Source: Shinisaurus crocodilurus (lineage: Eukaryota; Chordata; Lepidosauria; Squamata; Shinisauridae). Taken from it: a stretch of DNA of 64,000 nt. Numbering within the stretch: the stretch's first letter is position 1; each line of letters opens with the position of its first letter. The position numbers and the translations under genes were made by a program. The DNA lies in contig JAHFWL010000955.1 of NCBI GenBank assembly GCA_021292165.1, forward strand, positions 1 to 64,000. Direction: 5' to 3'. The notes below the pieces were generated by a model. It saw nothing but the letters and a program-made list of their open reading frames with translations, had not been told where the DNA came from and did not search any database. Shown here one piece after another: positions 44,615-57,115 of this stretch.

Positions 44615-44765
44615 TGTATTTATTTATTACATGTATATCTTGCCTTTCTTTCATTGTGGAACTCAAAGCAGCATACATGGGGTTTCCATGCAGTCTCCCA
44701 TCCAGACCCAGACTTGCTTGGCTTCAGCAACATGGCTCCATCATGTGCCCTCAGGTCATGATGCC
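44615..44765 (-). mobile_element. 5S rRNA-derived SINE with Sauria/Bov-B-like tail
   Basis: On the minus strand GCCAAGCAAGTCTGG and GGATGGGAGACTGCATGG echo the 5S rRNA core. It is followed by CCATGTATGCTGCTTTGAG, GAAAGGCAAGATATACATG and an AATAAATAAAT tail, as in 5S-Sauria type SINEs. More diverged than the 29.2 kb element. Confidence 0.6.
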
Positions 44766-45149
44766 AATGGCTGTGAGCCTTGGAAATCATTTCAACCAAT
44801 GTGCTGGTGTGCACAAAATCAAATGTGTACCCGCAGTACGGATGCTGAAATCTTGTAAGTACTAGCCATAAGATTATCCATTTTTATTTTATAAATGCTG
44901 GCCATGAATTGGAGAGATGTGAGCCCTCACTCTCAAAAAGTGTTCCGTTCTGTTGCTCAATTTATCTTGTAAATAAAATCAAAGTGTTTGTGAAGTGTCT
45001 TCATATAATTATGAATATATGATACTTCTACTCAGTGTTGCCTCATTGGTGTACATTTAAACAGTCTCAAAACATAGAACAGTGTTATACTTGACTTCCC
45101 CTCCCCCTTTAGCTTTGGCCTTTTAGCTTTTAAAAGACATTTACTTTTA

Positions 45150-45579
45150 GGGGTCAATCCTTTGGGTTGTGTTCCCGATGATCGTAAGCCCCAAACTCAG
45201 GGGCTTATGATCATTCTATGCAGGGCGGGAGGAGTGGCAGAGGCCATCTTCACCTCCCAGTCCTCCTGCCCTATATTTTCACTAGATTGGCTTTTTTGCC
45301 CATCTAGCAATGGTGTTTCGGATGGGGAGGGAAGGAGGATGGCAGAGGCTCAGGGTAGCTCATAACCTGGCCTCTCCAGTCTCCTCCCCTCTCCGCCCAC
45401 CAAAACACCCCCTTCCCCCCTCCTCCGAGGTTGAGTTCCTGACCTCAGAGGCCAGCCGGCACAGTTCTTCCCATGCCAGCTGCAAGGGGGCGGGGGTGGT
45501 GGTTCTCTGATTCCCAACAGGGAAACCGAACTATCTGATGGCCCCTCAGATGCTGCCTAGGGCCCATAGGATTGCCCCC
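45150..45579 (-). mobile_element. Harbinger-like MITE copy 5
   Basis: Minus-strand copy, left flank TTA, ends GGGGTCAATCC...ATAGGATTGCCCCC. The right flank no longer shows TTA. Confidence 0.72.
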
Positions 45580-47849
45580 TCCATGTTTCAAATGTGGGTT
45601 GTTGTTTTTTCTATGAGCGATTTCTCTTCAGAATTATCTTCTAAAAAATAGTAATCTTTGGGGCCTCTTTGTGATCTGGTAATCTACATGGCACTGTCGT
45701 CAGCGACTGAGACTCACAGACACTGGTCATTGATCATCATAAAAGCCCCATCCAGGCAGTATGAATAGCACTTGCCACAACGCAGAAGCAGGGCTGAGCT
45801 GAGTAGCTCCGCCCCTCAATGTGCATCACATAGCCCCTCCCCTCATGTGGAGCCCTGAGCCAGAACCCTCTGCTATCAGGTTTCCGGCCCACACAGAGGC
45901 CTCCATGTGTACAGCTGCATGCACAAAGGCTCCCTTCTCTGCAGATGTATGTGTGGATATCAGGGGGAGGGTCTACTGGCCGTGGCCCCACCCACGTGTT
46001 GAGGTAACTGCTGTTTGTAACACCTCTGTAAACATCTCTTTGCCAAGAAGAATCCTGCCCCTGAGTTCATTTGGAGTGAGGAATTTGACTGTCCCAAAAG
46101 ATCTGCTTCCCTCACCCACAACTTTAGGCAGAGATGCGTCTCTTCAGGTTTTGCTTCCATGCAGAATCAAAGGAAACAGCTGTGTGACATGTAACCCAGC
46201 AGAGGAAACCATCAGGTGATTTTGTTTCCATTCCAGACTGAAGGGAGCTCTTCCAGGAGCCTGTGACAGGGCACTTGAAAAAGCATTTGCGGGCTTGAAA
46301 ATGTGCCATGGAAGGCATGGCTCGGGCCCAAGGCAAACCAGCCTGCTTTCATGCTCTAGTGGGGCACTTGTGGTTTTCAGCTCTGGGAAGGAAATAACTG
46401 ACTGCTTTGGCCTTCTGATGAACAGTTTGCCAAACATTTAGGCAGGCAGCTGTGGGCAATGCAGAAGACCACAGAGCAAACAAATGACACAGTGTATTAC
46501 TTGAAACTGAATTTTTAAAATGATTTCGCTTTACCTCTGTGAATTGTCAGTGTTTGCCTTCTGGGTATCTATAATTTATTTTTTAGGAGCCTTTCCGGCA
46601 ATCAGTTTTTAGCACAATTATCACACACTGTCTACTCAGAAGCAAGCCCGGTTGAGTTCAATGGAGCTGACTCTCAGGCACAGGTTTGCAGCCCAACAGC
46701 ATCATTGTTATCCTTTGTTACATAGGGTCCTAACACCTTCCCTCCAAGTTGCAGGAATATTTCATTTCCCAAGCCCTGGATGAACTATGCAGTTTTGTTT
46801 CCACCTAGCACTACCATAGTTGTTGTGATTGTGCATGTGTCATGCGCACCCATTGATTATCATTGTCTGTGATGTCATTAGCAATAGTGATAGCATTCCT
46901 CATTGCAGCACTGTCTGGTGAGCATTTTATTAACAGAAGCATTTTCTTCTTTTTTAAAAGGAAAAGTACGGGATGCCAACAGGACAGGGAGCAAGACTTA
47001 GGAGAAGGGGAAGTGTGTCCATCACAGTTCAACTACTACTCCTTTGAGAGTCACAACTTACACATTGATTGTTCTCCACACAGTTCAATCAGGAGTAACA
47101 ATCCATGCAAGCAAATAATTCCTTGCATAGATCAGGTTGCTCCACTGAAATGAAGAAGTAAGCCCATCTGCAGAAGGGATTTGTATGCCATTTTTATCAA
47201 AGACATGCACTGGTTTTGAAACATGGGGTCAAACTAGACACAGTGCCATTTACACAATTAACCATTATTTGAATGGCTTTTTAAGAGTAAATTACAGGTA
47301 TGATGGGGGGTGGGTGGCTGATCTGGACTGAGACCCTGTTGTGAGCAATAGAGGAACTTTAACCCTTTGACCCCTGCAACAGCAATTTACTTTTGAAAAG
47401 CGATTTATACAATTTCTAACTGCATGAATGGTGTCACATCCAGTTTGGCCCCTAATGTAGCTAGTGCACTAGGTTTCCTAATAGATTTAAACTGAACACT
47501 GCAACAAAATGGAGAATATAGCTGAAACTGCATACGTGCCTATTCAAAATTTTTACAGTAACAAGAACTCAATATCAACCAGATCTAAACACTGCTAAAG
47601 ACAGTGTAAATCTTACTGGTTGGAATAGGCGGTAAATGTATCAGTCATGCAAATAATTTTTAATGAAAGACATGGGAAAACATCTTGTTGCACTCGGATT
47701 CTACCCATTAATTGTAACCATGAGCCCATTTTTCTAAAAAGAAAATTATATTTCAGACGGAAAAAAAAAAGGCTAAACAAGTCTACTGATCAGAGTTCAA
47801 CAACTTACCATCCTACTGAAAATATACAGCATTTCCTTTTCTGAATCTG
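45580..47849. other. Intergenic, largely unique
   Basis: A 132-codon forward frame at 45821 has no domain I recognise. A diverged dispersed repeat lies near 46625. Confidence 0.4.
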
Positions 47850-48275
47850 GGGAAATCTGTCAATTTTGGCTCCGTTCATTTTCTCATTTTTCTGACCTTA
47901 AGTTTGGTTCAATGTATGATTATTTTTTTTAACATCTCCCTGAAAATTTGTATGCATTATCATGCAGATTTTTCCTAACGTATGCATTTTTGTGTGCACG
48001 TTTTGCTCACATATGTAATGCAAACTGTTTCCCCTATAATGCATTTCTGTGTGCATTTGTGTACGCACTTTTCCATAGTAGCATATGGATTTTTGTGTGC
48101 ACTTTCTCCTGATGTGTGCATTTGGGGTGGGGATTGGGGAACTGTAGTGTTAAATCCAGGGAAGTGCAAATTTCAGCACACAAGTCAGTTCTGATTCACT
48201 CATTGGTTTGGCAGGTGAGAAAATTTGGATATTCACATAAAACCACAGACAGAACTAATTTCTTACCCATCCCTA
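47850..48275. mobile_element. Probable hAT-like element containing a minisatellite
   Basis: The right end ...TTCTTACCCATCCCTA matches TAGGGATGGG-type hAT termini. The left end is uncertain. The inside holds degenerate tandem units around ATGCATTTTTGTGTGCAC (47950-48130). Confidence 0.45.
47950..48130. repeat. Degenerate minisatellite, unit about 30 bp
   Basis: Units with TATGCATTTTTGTGTGCACG, TAATGCATTTCTGTGTGCA, ATGGATTTTTGTGTGCACTT and TGTGTGCATTT recur at about 30-60 bp spacing. This explains the Cys/His-rich frames on both strands. Confidence 0.6.
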
Positions 48276-48802
48276 CCTGAAAGCAGTTCTGCAATTATTT
48301 ACCTTATAAACAAACACAACTTTGTATTTTAGCAATAATACCAGCCAGTCAAGTTTGCTTTTATTTCCTTGCAGGAATTAGGAAATTTCATGGAGAGCTT
48401 GAAATACAAAAATGGTCCAGTATTTCAACTTCCTTTGAGCTGCATGGGGATGGTCATATGGGTCCCAAATTGTACATCCCTTCAAGGACTGCTGTAGACA
48501 TAATTTGAAGCTGTTCAGAACTGAAAGCTCTCTCTAATTTTAGGTGAGAATTAGGCAGTTAAATCTCAGCCAAATTCAGTTGCATATTATATCTCTAACC
48601 TTTCTGTGATTTGTGAATTGGCAGCATTAATTTCCACAAAAACCTCAGGGAAACCATTTTGTTTGAATGCTTTCCCATCAGCAAAAGCACATTGAATTAT
48701 AGGCTTTCTGAAAACCATATATGGTAAATCTGGAGTTTACTCCCATTCTTATACCAGACATTAAATAGTTAACATTTTTTGGTATATATTGCATAACGAA
48801 AT

Positions 48803-48915
48803 CCTAACAGTAGCCCTGCTGGATTGTACCAATGCCATCCAATCCAGGATCCTGTTTCCTCACAGTGGCCAACCAAATGCTTCTAGGAAGCAGAACATGA
48901 AGGCCTAAGAAGTGA
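48803..48915 (-). repeat. Dispersed SINE-like tail repeat
   Basis: Minus strand CTTCCTAGAAGCATTTGG, TTGGCCACTGTGAGG, AACAGGATCCTGGATTGG and ATCCAGCAGGGC is a well-known dispersed reptile/amniote repeat body. I cannot assign the family. Confidence 0.5.
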
Positions 48916-48919
48916 GAAA

Positions 48920-50888
48920 TTGAGAGGTAGAGACAGAGGCCTCTTCCTCTTCTCTGCCTAGAGACAGAACCTTCAGATAACTGTTCATTGGCCAGAGTCA
49001 CCAAAATCTTGGCTGCATAGGCGATCACTTGCTGCTACCTGGGACATTTTCCTGGGTTAGGGGATTTAGAGAGCTTAACCTAACTAGGTGAAGGGATGTT
49101 AAATAACTTGGGAGCAGGGAAGTAACAAGGCTGCTCAGATGTTCTTGCTCAGAACGGAATCTCTTAATAGTAAAAAGGAATTATCACAGAATTAATTTAC
49201 TGTGAGGCCTTCTCAAACCTCTTTTTACCTCAAAGGGATTCCACAAGAATTTCGTTGCAAAGGACAAGCGGCTTTAATGTCTGATTCTTAGTAATTTCCC
49301 CAAAGGTCAGATCACCCGTGTTTAGGCAATTGTCTGCTCTTGTCCTTGAAATAATTGAAATGGGTGGAGATTTTGTTCGCTGCTGCTTACAAGTGGAAAC
49401 CTTCTTTATATATTTAATTTCTAGGTGCAAATAGTTTGATAAAATCTGAAATTCTGAGGAGAAATTTTAGAGCTACATTTTCCTATATGTAAAGCTTTTT
49501 GAATCCTTATATGGGGATATGTTTTCATTGGCCTTGCAATTATTGATGTGACTGTGGTGCATTATTTAAGTCCTTGTATGGGTATTTGTTATCATTGTTT
49601 CTACAGCTCAGGGACGAAGAATTCGGCAACTTCTGATAAAGATTTACAGAACAGGTATATTGCCAGATGCCCATCCTATGGGTTTATTGTTTATTGATAT
49701 TTAGGTGATGTATAATTTAATTCCTCTTTTATCGTAGGTTTATTGCACATTGTTATTCAGCCTGTGTACATTTTTCAGTAATGGCCCATAGAACAGCTAA
49801 GAATTCAAGCTTGAAAGAACTATGATGTTCATCATTGTGCTATGAATTCTTCAAAACTCTGCTAGAATATGCATCTTCCCAAGCACCTAGAGTCTCAGGA
49901 GTGGGTGGAAAAGCTAGGGAAACTGGGACCTATCAGGGAACACAAAAAGCCCTGAGTATCCCAGTGCCAAGTGGGGATAAATCCCTCCACCCCTTTTCAT
50001 AAGCAAAGATCACTCATGTCTTTGCGTTGAATTGACAGCTCACCTTTTGACAGCTGTCAAGACAAAGCAAAGTGCAAAAAAAAGCTATTGGGACCCTCTC
50101 TGGGTCAATGACCATGGTTGGTACCTGCTGCATTTTGACAGACAGTAACAGCCAGGAGAGTACCCAGATGAGGTTTCCCATTTCACACCCACAAAAATGT
50201 GCACACTTGTACCTCTGGAATTGCACAATTCCGGTTATTTTTTTTTAACAAATAAATTAAACTATTTGCACACATTTGGGGCACCAAAAAAAGGAGGGTG
50301 GTGAACCACTAACAGCCCCTCCAATGTACCACTTGGGAACTTCAGAGGAGTTGTCAGTGGCTGCCAAAATAGGGATTGCAAAAAGTCATCTCTGAAGAAA
50401 AAAAGGGGGAAGCTGAAACAGCGCCCAATCGCAGCAGGGAGAGTGGCTTGAACTGCAAAGTCCCCTGGGATGCCGGCTGGTGGACTGAGGAGAAAGGAGG
50501 GGGGTGACAACCCACAATGAGCCCGATCGTCTGTCAGTCACACCATGGGTTGTTTTCACAACAACCAACCCACCGTGGCTTATTGCCAGGGTGGGTTGGC
50601 ATGACGTGCAAGCCCACCCAGTGGGTGTCTGTCTGGGAAAACTCACCACTTTCCCCAAGGTTTACTGTTTCAAGGTGAATTGAATGGGTGAAATTGGGTC
50701 TCTGAATTCTAACCAGCATTTAGAGGGGTAAAGCAACATGTAAAAATTTGATCTTGGCTTGATAAAAATATCCAGGAATTTCCTCAACCAGAGCTGGCAA
50801 CTCTATTCAATCTCTCTCTGGGGATTGCTGCTGCTTCAGTAGCCAGTGCTTCCTCTGCTGCTTCTCTGTTTGCCCAGGTTATGTTTAT
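48920..50888. other. Intergenic, largely unique
   Basis: No repeat or gene recognised, except a weak foldback-like patch near 50520-50630. Confidence 0.4.
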
Positions 50889-50990
50889 ATGAAAAAATAA
50901 AATTTATTTATTTATTTATTTATTTACAGCATTTTTACCCCACTCTTCAGCCAAAAAAGACTCCCAGAGTGGCTTACAAAGATTAATTGT
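50889..50990 (-). mobile_element. LINE 3' tail (L2/L3-like)
   Basis: (ATTT)n, TTTACAGCATTTTTACCCC and GACTCCCAGAGTGGCTTAC, matching the 18.2 kb tail. Confidence 0.55.
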
Positions 50991-52556
50991 GCTGCTTCAG
51001 GTGGTTTTGGGGGGAAATGCTCTTGTTGGGCAACCAAAACATCCTCATGTGGTACGTTCAGAGGTAGTCTTAGTGCAAGGAGAGTGTGGGCTATGTCAGC
51101 AGAGTATTTAGTGACTCCCGATACTATGAAATTTGGCTAGGTCTCCAGATTGACTAACCAATTTTCTCAAATGATGGTTTGAGCTTCACGGGAAAGTCCA
51201 GTGGGAGAGTTTAGTTTTTCCCCATAATAGGAGCTCCATAGATGACACCATACTGGAGTAACTGTAAGCAACAATTTTAAGATAGCTAAGGAACAGGCTA
51301 GATTTCAAATCTGAGAAATTAAAATGGAAAAAAGTTCTAAATGTATTAAAATGAATACATATTTGCGTTCTCCTGACTGAATAGGTTATGGAAAAGCTCT
51401 CAGCAATGAATCATCTGGAAGGAAAAGAACAACCTTTGCTGGAATAGCAGAATTGGTAACTAAACAACTGTAAAATGACAGTAGTGCTGTAACAGAAAAT
51501 ACTTTTAACTCCAGAAAAAGGGTGTATCCTGAAAATGAGTCAGTCATGTGTGTGTTTTTCCAGCATTGCTCCATTTTAGCTAGTGCTAATAACCATTCTC
51601 GATTTTCACGATTATACAGTAACAGTTGAACCATGGATATGCGTGCAGTAAATAGCAGATCAGTAATTATAGCTATTGTGGACAAGTAAATGCCTTTTGT
51701 CCCCAATTTTTACTTGAATGTTATGGTTACAGTCAAAACTGGACAGTGTAGGAAACAAACAGCTGCAGCACAGTCAATTATTTAGGTATGCAGAAGGTCT
51801 TGTGCATGTCCACTGTGGTTTTCATCCTTAAAAAAAAACAAAAAAACCCGCCTTTAACTGCTCTAGCATTTCCAAAAGTTCAAAAAGCCAATTGTGAGGC
51901 TCACTGTGAGCTCCACTATGTACACTGGCCTAACCACAGGGGTGATTCATAGACTGTGTCACCATCAAGAAGGAGTGGGATAGCCAAGTTTGACAAAGGA
52001 TGGAGGGGTTAAAGTGTGGCGAATTATGGTGGTGTTATGGGATATAGTTATGATCATTTGCTTGTGGCTATAGCTCATAAGGAAGTCCACAGCAAGGCCC
52101 CAATAACTTGGGTAAGCGAGGATTCAGGAGCAAGGAGCCACCTTCAACAACCAGGCAGCGCAGGTCATGACTGAAAGTGTAAATGGAGAACTTATAGCGT
52201 GAGGATATTTTGCTGCCCCCTGAAATCGTTAGGTTTGCTTTACCAACAAGTAAGATGCTGTACCTACTCTGTATTTCCTCTTTAATAAAAACAACCCTTT
52301 TGTTTCTGGAGTCTGTGTGTGTATGTGTGTGTGTATGTTTGTTTGTTTAAGTGTAAAAGGGCAAAGCGCATACTCCACCCAGCAGTAGCGTGCGTTTTAC
52401 CTCAGCCAAAGATCCCAAACCTTTCGTAAGAATGTGGGGTTAGTCTCTCCTCAGAGGGAATCTAACGCCTAAATTATCTGTCGTAACAGTGGTGGGTACT
52501 GAAAACATTTCCTTTACAATGTAAGTGACACACTTTATGGACATCCCCATGGGTCC
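50991..52556. other. Intergenic, nothing recognised
   Basis: A short (GT)n near 52312-52340. No exon-like frame. Confidence 0.4.
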
Positions 52557-52564
52557 CTCTAGAT

Positions 52565-52919
52565 CAGGGGTAGGGAACATGGTGTCCACTGGCACCAATG
52601 CACCCCCTACACCTTTCTTAGCACCCTCCAAGATGCCCTATTGCTCCCACTTTTTTTAATGGACATTTTCTTATTGGCTTCTAGGATTTCTGTGAAATAG
52701 GTTTCTTTTAGTGCTGAAAACTGTGGGTTCAAAAAAGTTGTTTAGTGTGTTGGGTCTCAGACTCCGCAGGCCCCTGTACACAACAACCTCTGCCTTGTAT
52801 TTGGTCTTTTGGGCAGGTCCTTTGCCATGCCTCCCATGGCAGACATTTTGGCATTGTGCCCAGGACAGTTTCTCAAATTGCCAGATGTGTCCACAGCCCA
52901 AAAAGGCTACCTACCCCTG
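52565..52919. mobile_element. hAT-like non-autonomous element, 355 bp
   Basis: Ends CAGGGGTAGGGAACATGG...GGCTACCTACCCCTG, flanks CTCTAGAT/CCCTGGAT. The interior has GGCAGACATTTTGGCATTG. Frames here (52711-52953) are not protein genes. Confidence 0.72.
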
Positions 52920-52927
52920 CCCTGGAT

Positions 52928-54549
52928 CATGTGCAAAACCTTTGAATATCTAGGCCGTAGAGCACTGTAACAATGTGGTCCCCAAACTTCTTAATAACAT
53001 AATGACTAGAACTTTGTCCATTTCTGAAACTCACAAACCCAAGCCTGGATGCCACACACATATCACTTTGAAATTATCCTATCATGAATACTTTGTATTT
53101 CTTTAGCACTGCATAGAATAGATACCATTGATCCATGTGCTACATTCACCATTTACCATGAACAGACTTAATTTTTTTTAGTACCTGTTCTTAGTAAAGT
53201 AATGTTCCTATTTTACACCCTTTAGTGCACTACAGTTTTGGAGAAGTCTTTTTTAAAAAGTTAGTATGGATGCACGTGGATGCATTTTTCCGGTTTTGGA
53301 ACCCTTTCATTGGGTCTCAAGTTGTTTCAAATCTGGGGATGGGGTGGGGTGGATGCATCAGTGCTTGTCCACATGCATTATAGATGCACTCAAATGGAAC
53401 AAACAACCAGCTTACTGTTTCCCTTCCATTCCTTCCAGCTATATCTATCCAGATAGTAAATGCTGGTATAAATACGAACGCATTTACTTTAGAAGCCAGT
53501 GCAGAATAGGCTATAGCAGAATAAAATAATACCATGTAAAGTACAGAGAGAACAAGGTCATGATACCTGGTGTGCAAAGGGGTATTAAACACACACGTTA
53601 TATAACCCACATAGTTGTAAAGCAGCCAGTGTGGCGTAGTGGTGAGAGTGTTGGACTGGGACTCGGGAGATCCGGGTTCTTTTCCCCGCTCAGCCATGAA
53701 ACTCACTGGGTGACTTTGGGCCAGTCACTGACTCTCAGCCTAACCTACCTCACAGGGTTGTTGTTAGGATAAAATGGAGGGGAGGAGGAGGATTATGTAA
53801 GCCGCCTTGGGTTCCTTGCAGGAAAAAAAGGTGGGGTATAAATATAATAAATAAATAAATAATTTATATATATATATAAAAGGGAAAGAACTATACTGTG
53901 AATGGTAATTAAACCATAATAAGCTAGAAAGCCAAGATCTAAAGTAATGTAAGGTTAATTTGAAACAAATTTCATGTTGGAAAATAAACTCCTCTCTACA
54001 CTTTGTGTTTCCCTGTCATCAAACCAACTTATAATTCTCTCTCTTTTGAATACTTTAGTTCCATTTTTAGAAAGGTCTTCCTTTTTAATGTTTCTCCCCA
54101 AAGCCTTATTTCAGCAACTCCAAACATAATTTCTTCATCTAACATCTGTTTCTTTTTCATCTTCCATCACATGGAAATAGCTGTGGAAAAGAAGAACCAC
54201 TATGAAATAGCAGAGTTACTTGGTCAGAATATAAATTATGGCAGTTGTTGGGATAGAAAGCTACTAATCCATGCAAAAAAACATGGTGTACGGCTGAAAA
54301 ATGATGGTCTTATGCAGCCAGAGCTTGACATGTTTAGCTGCTCATACCTTTTTTTCTTTTCTTTTTGCTTTCACCATATATTTTAAGAGTAGATAGAAAC
54401 ACACATGTCCTTGCCTTATTTTCCATTTTAAGAAACCTTCAAAAAGCAACTGAACAGGCTATGAATCATTTGCATTGCTAGCATATGGTACAATTATTAC
54501 ATGAGCCGGGGAGGAGTAGAATCCATGGGATTAAACATCAAAAATTAAG
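52928..54549. other. Intergenic below the ECT2 retrocopy
   Basis: Apart from the Sauria SINE, AT-rich unrecognised sequence. A 127-codon forward frame at 54003 has no recognised domain. Confidence 0.4.
53625..53862 (+). mobile_element. Sauria SINE
   Basis: A full-length, well-preserved copy from GCCAGTGTGGCGTAGTGG to the (AAAT)n tail, close by eye to the 16.0 kb copy. An AT-dinucleotide tract follows. Confidence 0.9.
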
Positions 54550-55440
54550 TTAACCTAAACAGTTCAGTTTTATTTACAAAAGTTTCTGCCAGTATAGAAC
54601 TTTAAAAGATACAAAAATAATAAAGTGGCACAAGTTACAGTTACAAGTAGCAATCTGTGCTTAAGAGAATGGGAAGTTGAAAGTCCTACCCATCACCATT
54701 CCCAAATATAGGCAGCAAGAAACATTTATTGTGGGCAGAAACTTAATTTCTGGAGCAAGTGTAGGAATAAATTATGAAAACTTCATTATTCTAAAAATGT
54801 TTGTTTTAAAGCAAAATAAGAGAACTATACAAAATACATAGGGTGAATGTTTCAGCGTAGTTTATACAAAAGCCTATGAATAATTTAAAAAGTAGCAGCT
54901 GTAGATACTGAAGTCAGATTTACCTTTCCATTTCCATACTGAAATCTCTCCATGAACAGTCTGTATTGGGGGGGGGGGGGAGATAGCTTCTTTTTTAAAT
55001 AGTCTCCATTCAAAGATTATAAATACAATTAAATACAGTGATTTTTCAAGGGGCTTCCACTACAGGTGTTGTTGTTTTGTTTTGATTTTCTTGGATAAAA
55101 TTTAAACTAGCAGCTAAACAATGTTAGACCAATTGACATATTGGTGAAAACTTTTCATGTTTCCACTAGACCCATCACTAATGCACTGTCATGCCTAGAG
55201 TATATTCAGGATTCTATAAATCTTTTAGATAGCCTATAAAAGTACGTTTATTGTCCATACTTTAAATATGAAGCAAGGATTTCACTATAGATATTGGTCC
55301 ATGCAATAGTTAAGTTGGACACAGTTGATAAACATACAAAGATGATTTTAAAAATAAAATTCACCATCCTCAGCCAGCGTAGAGGCATCACTGAGATTCC
55401 AGAATTCAATTCCAGTACCATTTATTCATGAAGTCTTTAC
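54550..55440 (-). pseudogene. Putative 3' UTR of the ECT2 retrocopy
   Basis: AT-rich, repeat-free sequence directly below the last ECT2 coding block. On the minus strand it contains AATAAA signals, the last at 54569-54574. This fits an untranslated tail of the retrocopied mRNA, with the catalytic half deleted before or after insertion. No poly(A) tract remains at the end. I do not remember the parental 3' UTR well enough to confirm it. Confidence 0.4.
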
Positions 55441-55688
55441 ACTGAGAAGTTTAGCAAGGGTCTCTCTTAAGCAACGTCTCATCTGGTTGTGGTTGCTATT
55501 TGGAGTATTCAGAAAAGGTTGCGAGATGAATATTTTCAGTTCAGGACTGTCTGGCTTTTCATTCCAGCTCTGGAATCTATCTGAATGCTTCCCTAAAACC
55601 GCTCCTACTTTACAACATAAAGATTTTGAGAAGGCTCAAATGGAAGGTCTTTTACTGCATTTTCCTCAGCTATGAGATGAGTACACCT
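55441..55688 (-). pseudogene. ECT2: ECT2 pseudogene block 4: end of BRCT2 and linker, with stops
   Basis: After the L1 fragment the minus strand resumes AEENAVKDLPFEPSQNLYVVK, then a stop where the parent has Gln, ERF and a stop where the parent has Trp, then GSIQIDSRAG. A short deletion shifts frame before EKPDSPELK, LNTPNSN and RETLAKL, matching the linker after the BRCT repeats. No DH or PH domain follows; sequence below 55440 resembles untranslated DNA. Confidence 0.85.
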
Positions 55689-56424
55689 CAGCTATGAGAT
55701 GAGTTATGTCAATACGGATAAAGGAAAACTTTTATAAATTGATTTGGAGATGGTATTTAACTCCAGTAAGATTAAACCAAATAGACAAGAATTGCTCCAC
55801 ATTGTGTTAGAGAGGATGTCAAGAAATAGGTACATATGCCCATATGTGATGGAGTTGCAAAAATGTACTGGAATTTGGGCAAAAGGGTTTTTATGAAATC
55901 TCGGAAATTATCAGTATAAATCTGGAGGTCTGTCCAAAATTAGCACTGTTATCAATAACAGAGAAAGTTACATGTTCTCAAAATATGAAGAAATTAATTG
56001 TAAATTTGTTAATGGCAGCCAGGTTAATTATTGCAAGGAAATGGAAGGTTCAGAATGAATTTCTAATTACTTACTGGCATAGGGAGATATGGGATATAGC
56101 TCTTAATGATAAATTAACTTGTAGAATTAAATGTAAAAAGGGACCGCTAAAGATAAATAATTTTAAGGATATTTGGGGTCAGTTCCTAGATTATGTATTT
56201 AAAAAGGGGAAAGGGAGTATGCCTTGCCAGGATATGTTATATTTTTGGAATACGGAATAGTAATTGTTTAATGGGATGGAGTATATCAATTGGCCCCTAG
56301 GAGGGTGCAGGGTGCACTGTATGATTTATTGTATGTAGTTTTAGTTTAAATTTTGTGTTATGGTTGTATTTTGTTATTTTTTGTCTTATTTTGTTTTGGA
56401 AAATTAAATATATATTTTTAAAAA
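55689..56424 (+). mobile_element. 5'-truncated L1 (ORF2 C-terminus) with target duplication
   Basis: One forward frame reads FYKLIWRWYLTPVRLN, CQEIGTYAHM, AARLIIARKWK, then IWDIALNDKL and FWNTE. This is the C-terminal end of squamate L1 ORF2 after the reverse transcriptase. Two stops interrupt it, both at positions expected to be Trp (TAG in a C-W-R context, TGA in an M-W-W context). A T-rich 3' UTR and a short A-rich end follow. The copy is flanked by identical 15-bp repeats, GAGATGAGTACACCT at 55674-55688 and 56425-56439, the target-site duplication. It lies inside ECT2 pseudogene block 3/4. Confidence 0.9.
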
Positions 56425-56621
56425 GAGATGAGTACACCTTTCATCACAAACAGGCAAATGTTGGCCACCTTGAATTTCTGTCATTCCTTCCATATTCTTC
56501 TTTTCTTTATCAGAGAATCCAAGAAAACTTAACATGCAGTCCTGAAATGGGGAAACTTTGAATTCCTTCCTGAATTCCTCAGCAGCGGAGCAGAACTCAA
56601 TGTCATTTCTTCTTTCCCAAG
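56425..56621 (-). pseudogene. ECT2: ECT2 pseudogene block 3: BRCT2, open frame
   Basis: The minus strand reads KSWERRNDIEF, FRKEFKVSPFQDCMLSFLGF, EGMTEIQGG and DERCTHL without a stop. It continues exactly where block 2 stops (WIYK then AWERRN in the parent), so the intervening 5.2 kb is an insertion. The low-coordinate end (GTACTCATCTC) is cut by an L1 fragment and duplicated on its other side. Confidence 0.87.
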
Positions 56622-57115
56622 ACTTATTAAGTCTGCTACCTCCTTGCAGAACTCAAAAAAACCAACAAAGACAACATTAAAAGAAGGGGAAAGATTGTAC
56701 CTTTGAGCTCCTGAAATTAAATAAGCATACATAGAGTCCCTTTGTGAACAGAAATGGGGATACTTCCCAACATTTCGATGAAAATATAAAATATGGAATT
56801 CATGAAGTTGTCCAGCTATCTAATTGCTTCTACCCCCTTAGTTCAATAAATGATTGACTATATTCACTGAATATCTCTCAACCACATGTCAACCTTCAGA
56901 TAATTTCTTGGAATATTGCAGGTTGGAGATGTAAATTGGTTGACAATGAGTTTGTTGGGGGGGGGGGGTTACGGTATGTTCAATCTTTTGATATTATTGC
57001 CCTCCAGGAGACATGGCTACTGGAAGCTAGCTCAATTTCTGTTCAGGGGTTTAAATCAAGGGAAGTTCCAGCACTCAAAAATCAGAAATTTTGATGAGGT
57101 AGTGGGGGACTTGCA

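Noticed and set aside
45821..46219. 132-codon forward ORF with several Cys
   Set aside because: No signal peptide or domain recognised and no neighbouring splice structure. Likely chance.
47975..48194. Cys/His-rich small proteins on both strands
   Set aside because: Produced by the degenerate TGTGTGCAT minisatellite.
54003..54386. 127-codon forward ORF below the ECT2 retrocopy
   Set aside because: Low-complexity Ser/Phe-rich frame in AT-rich DNA with no domain or similarity I recognise.
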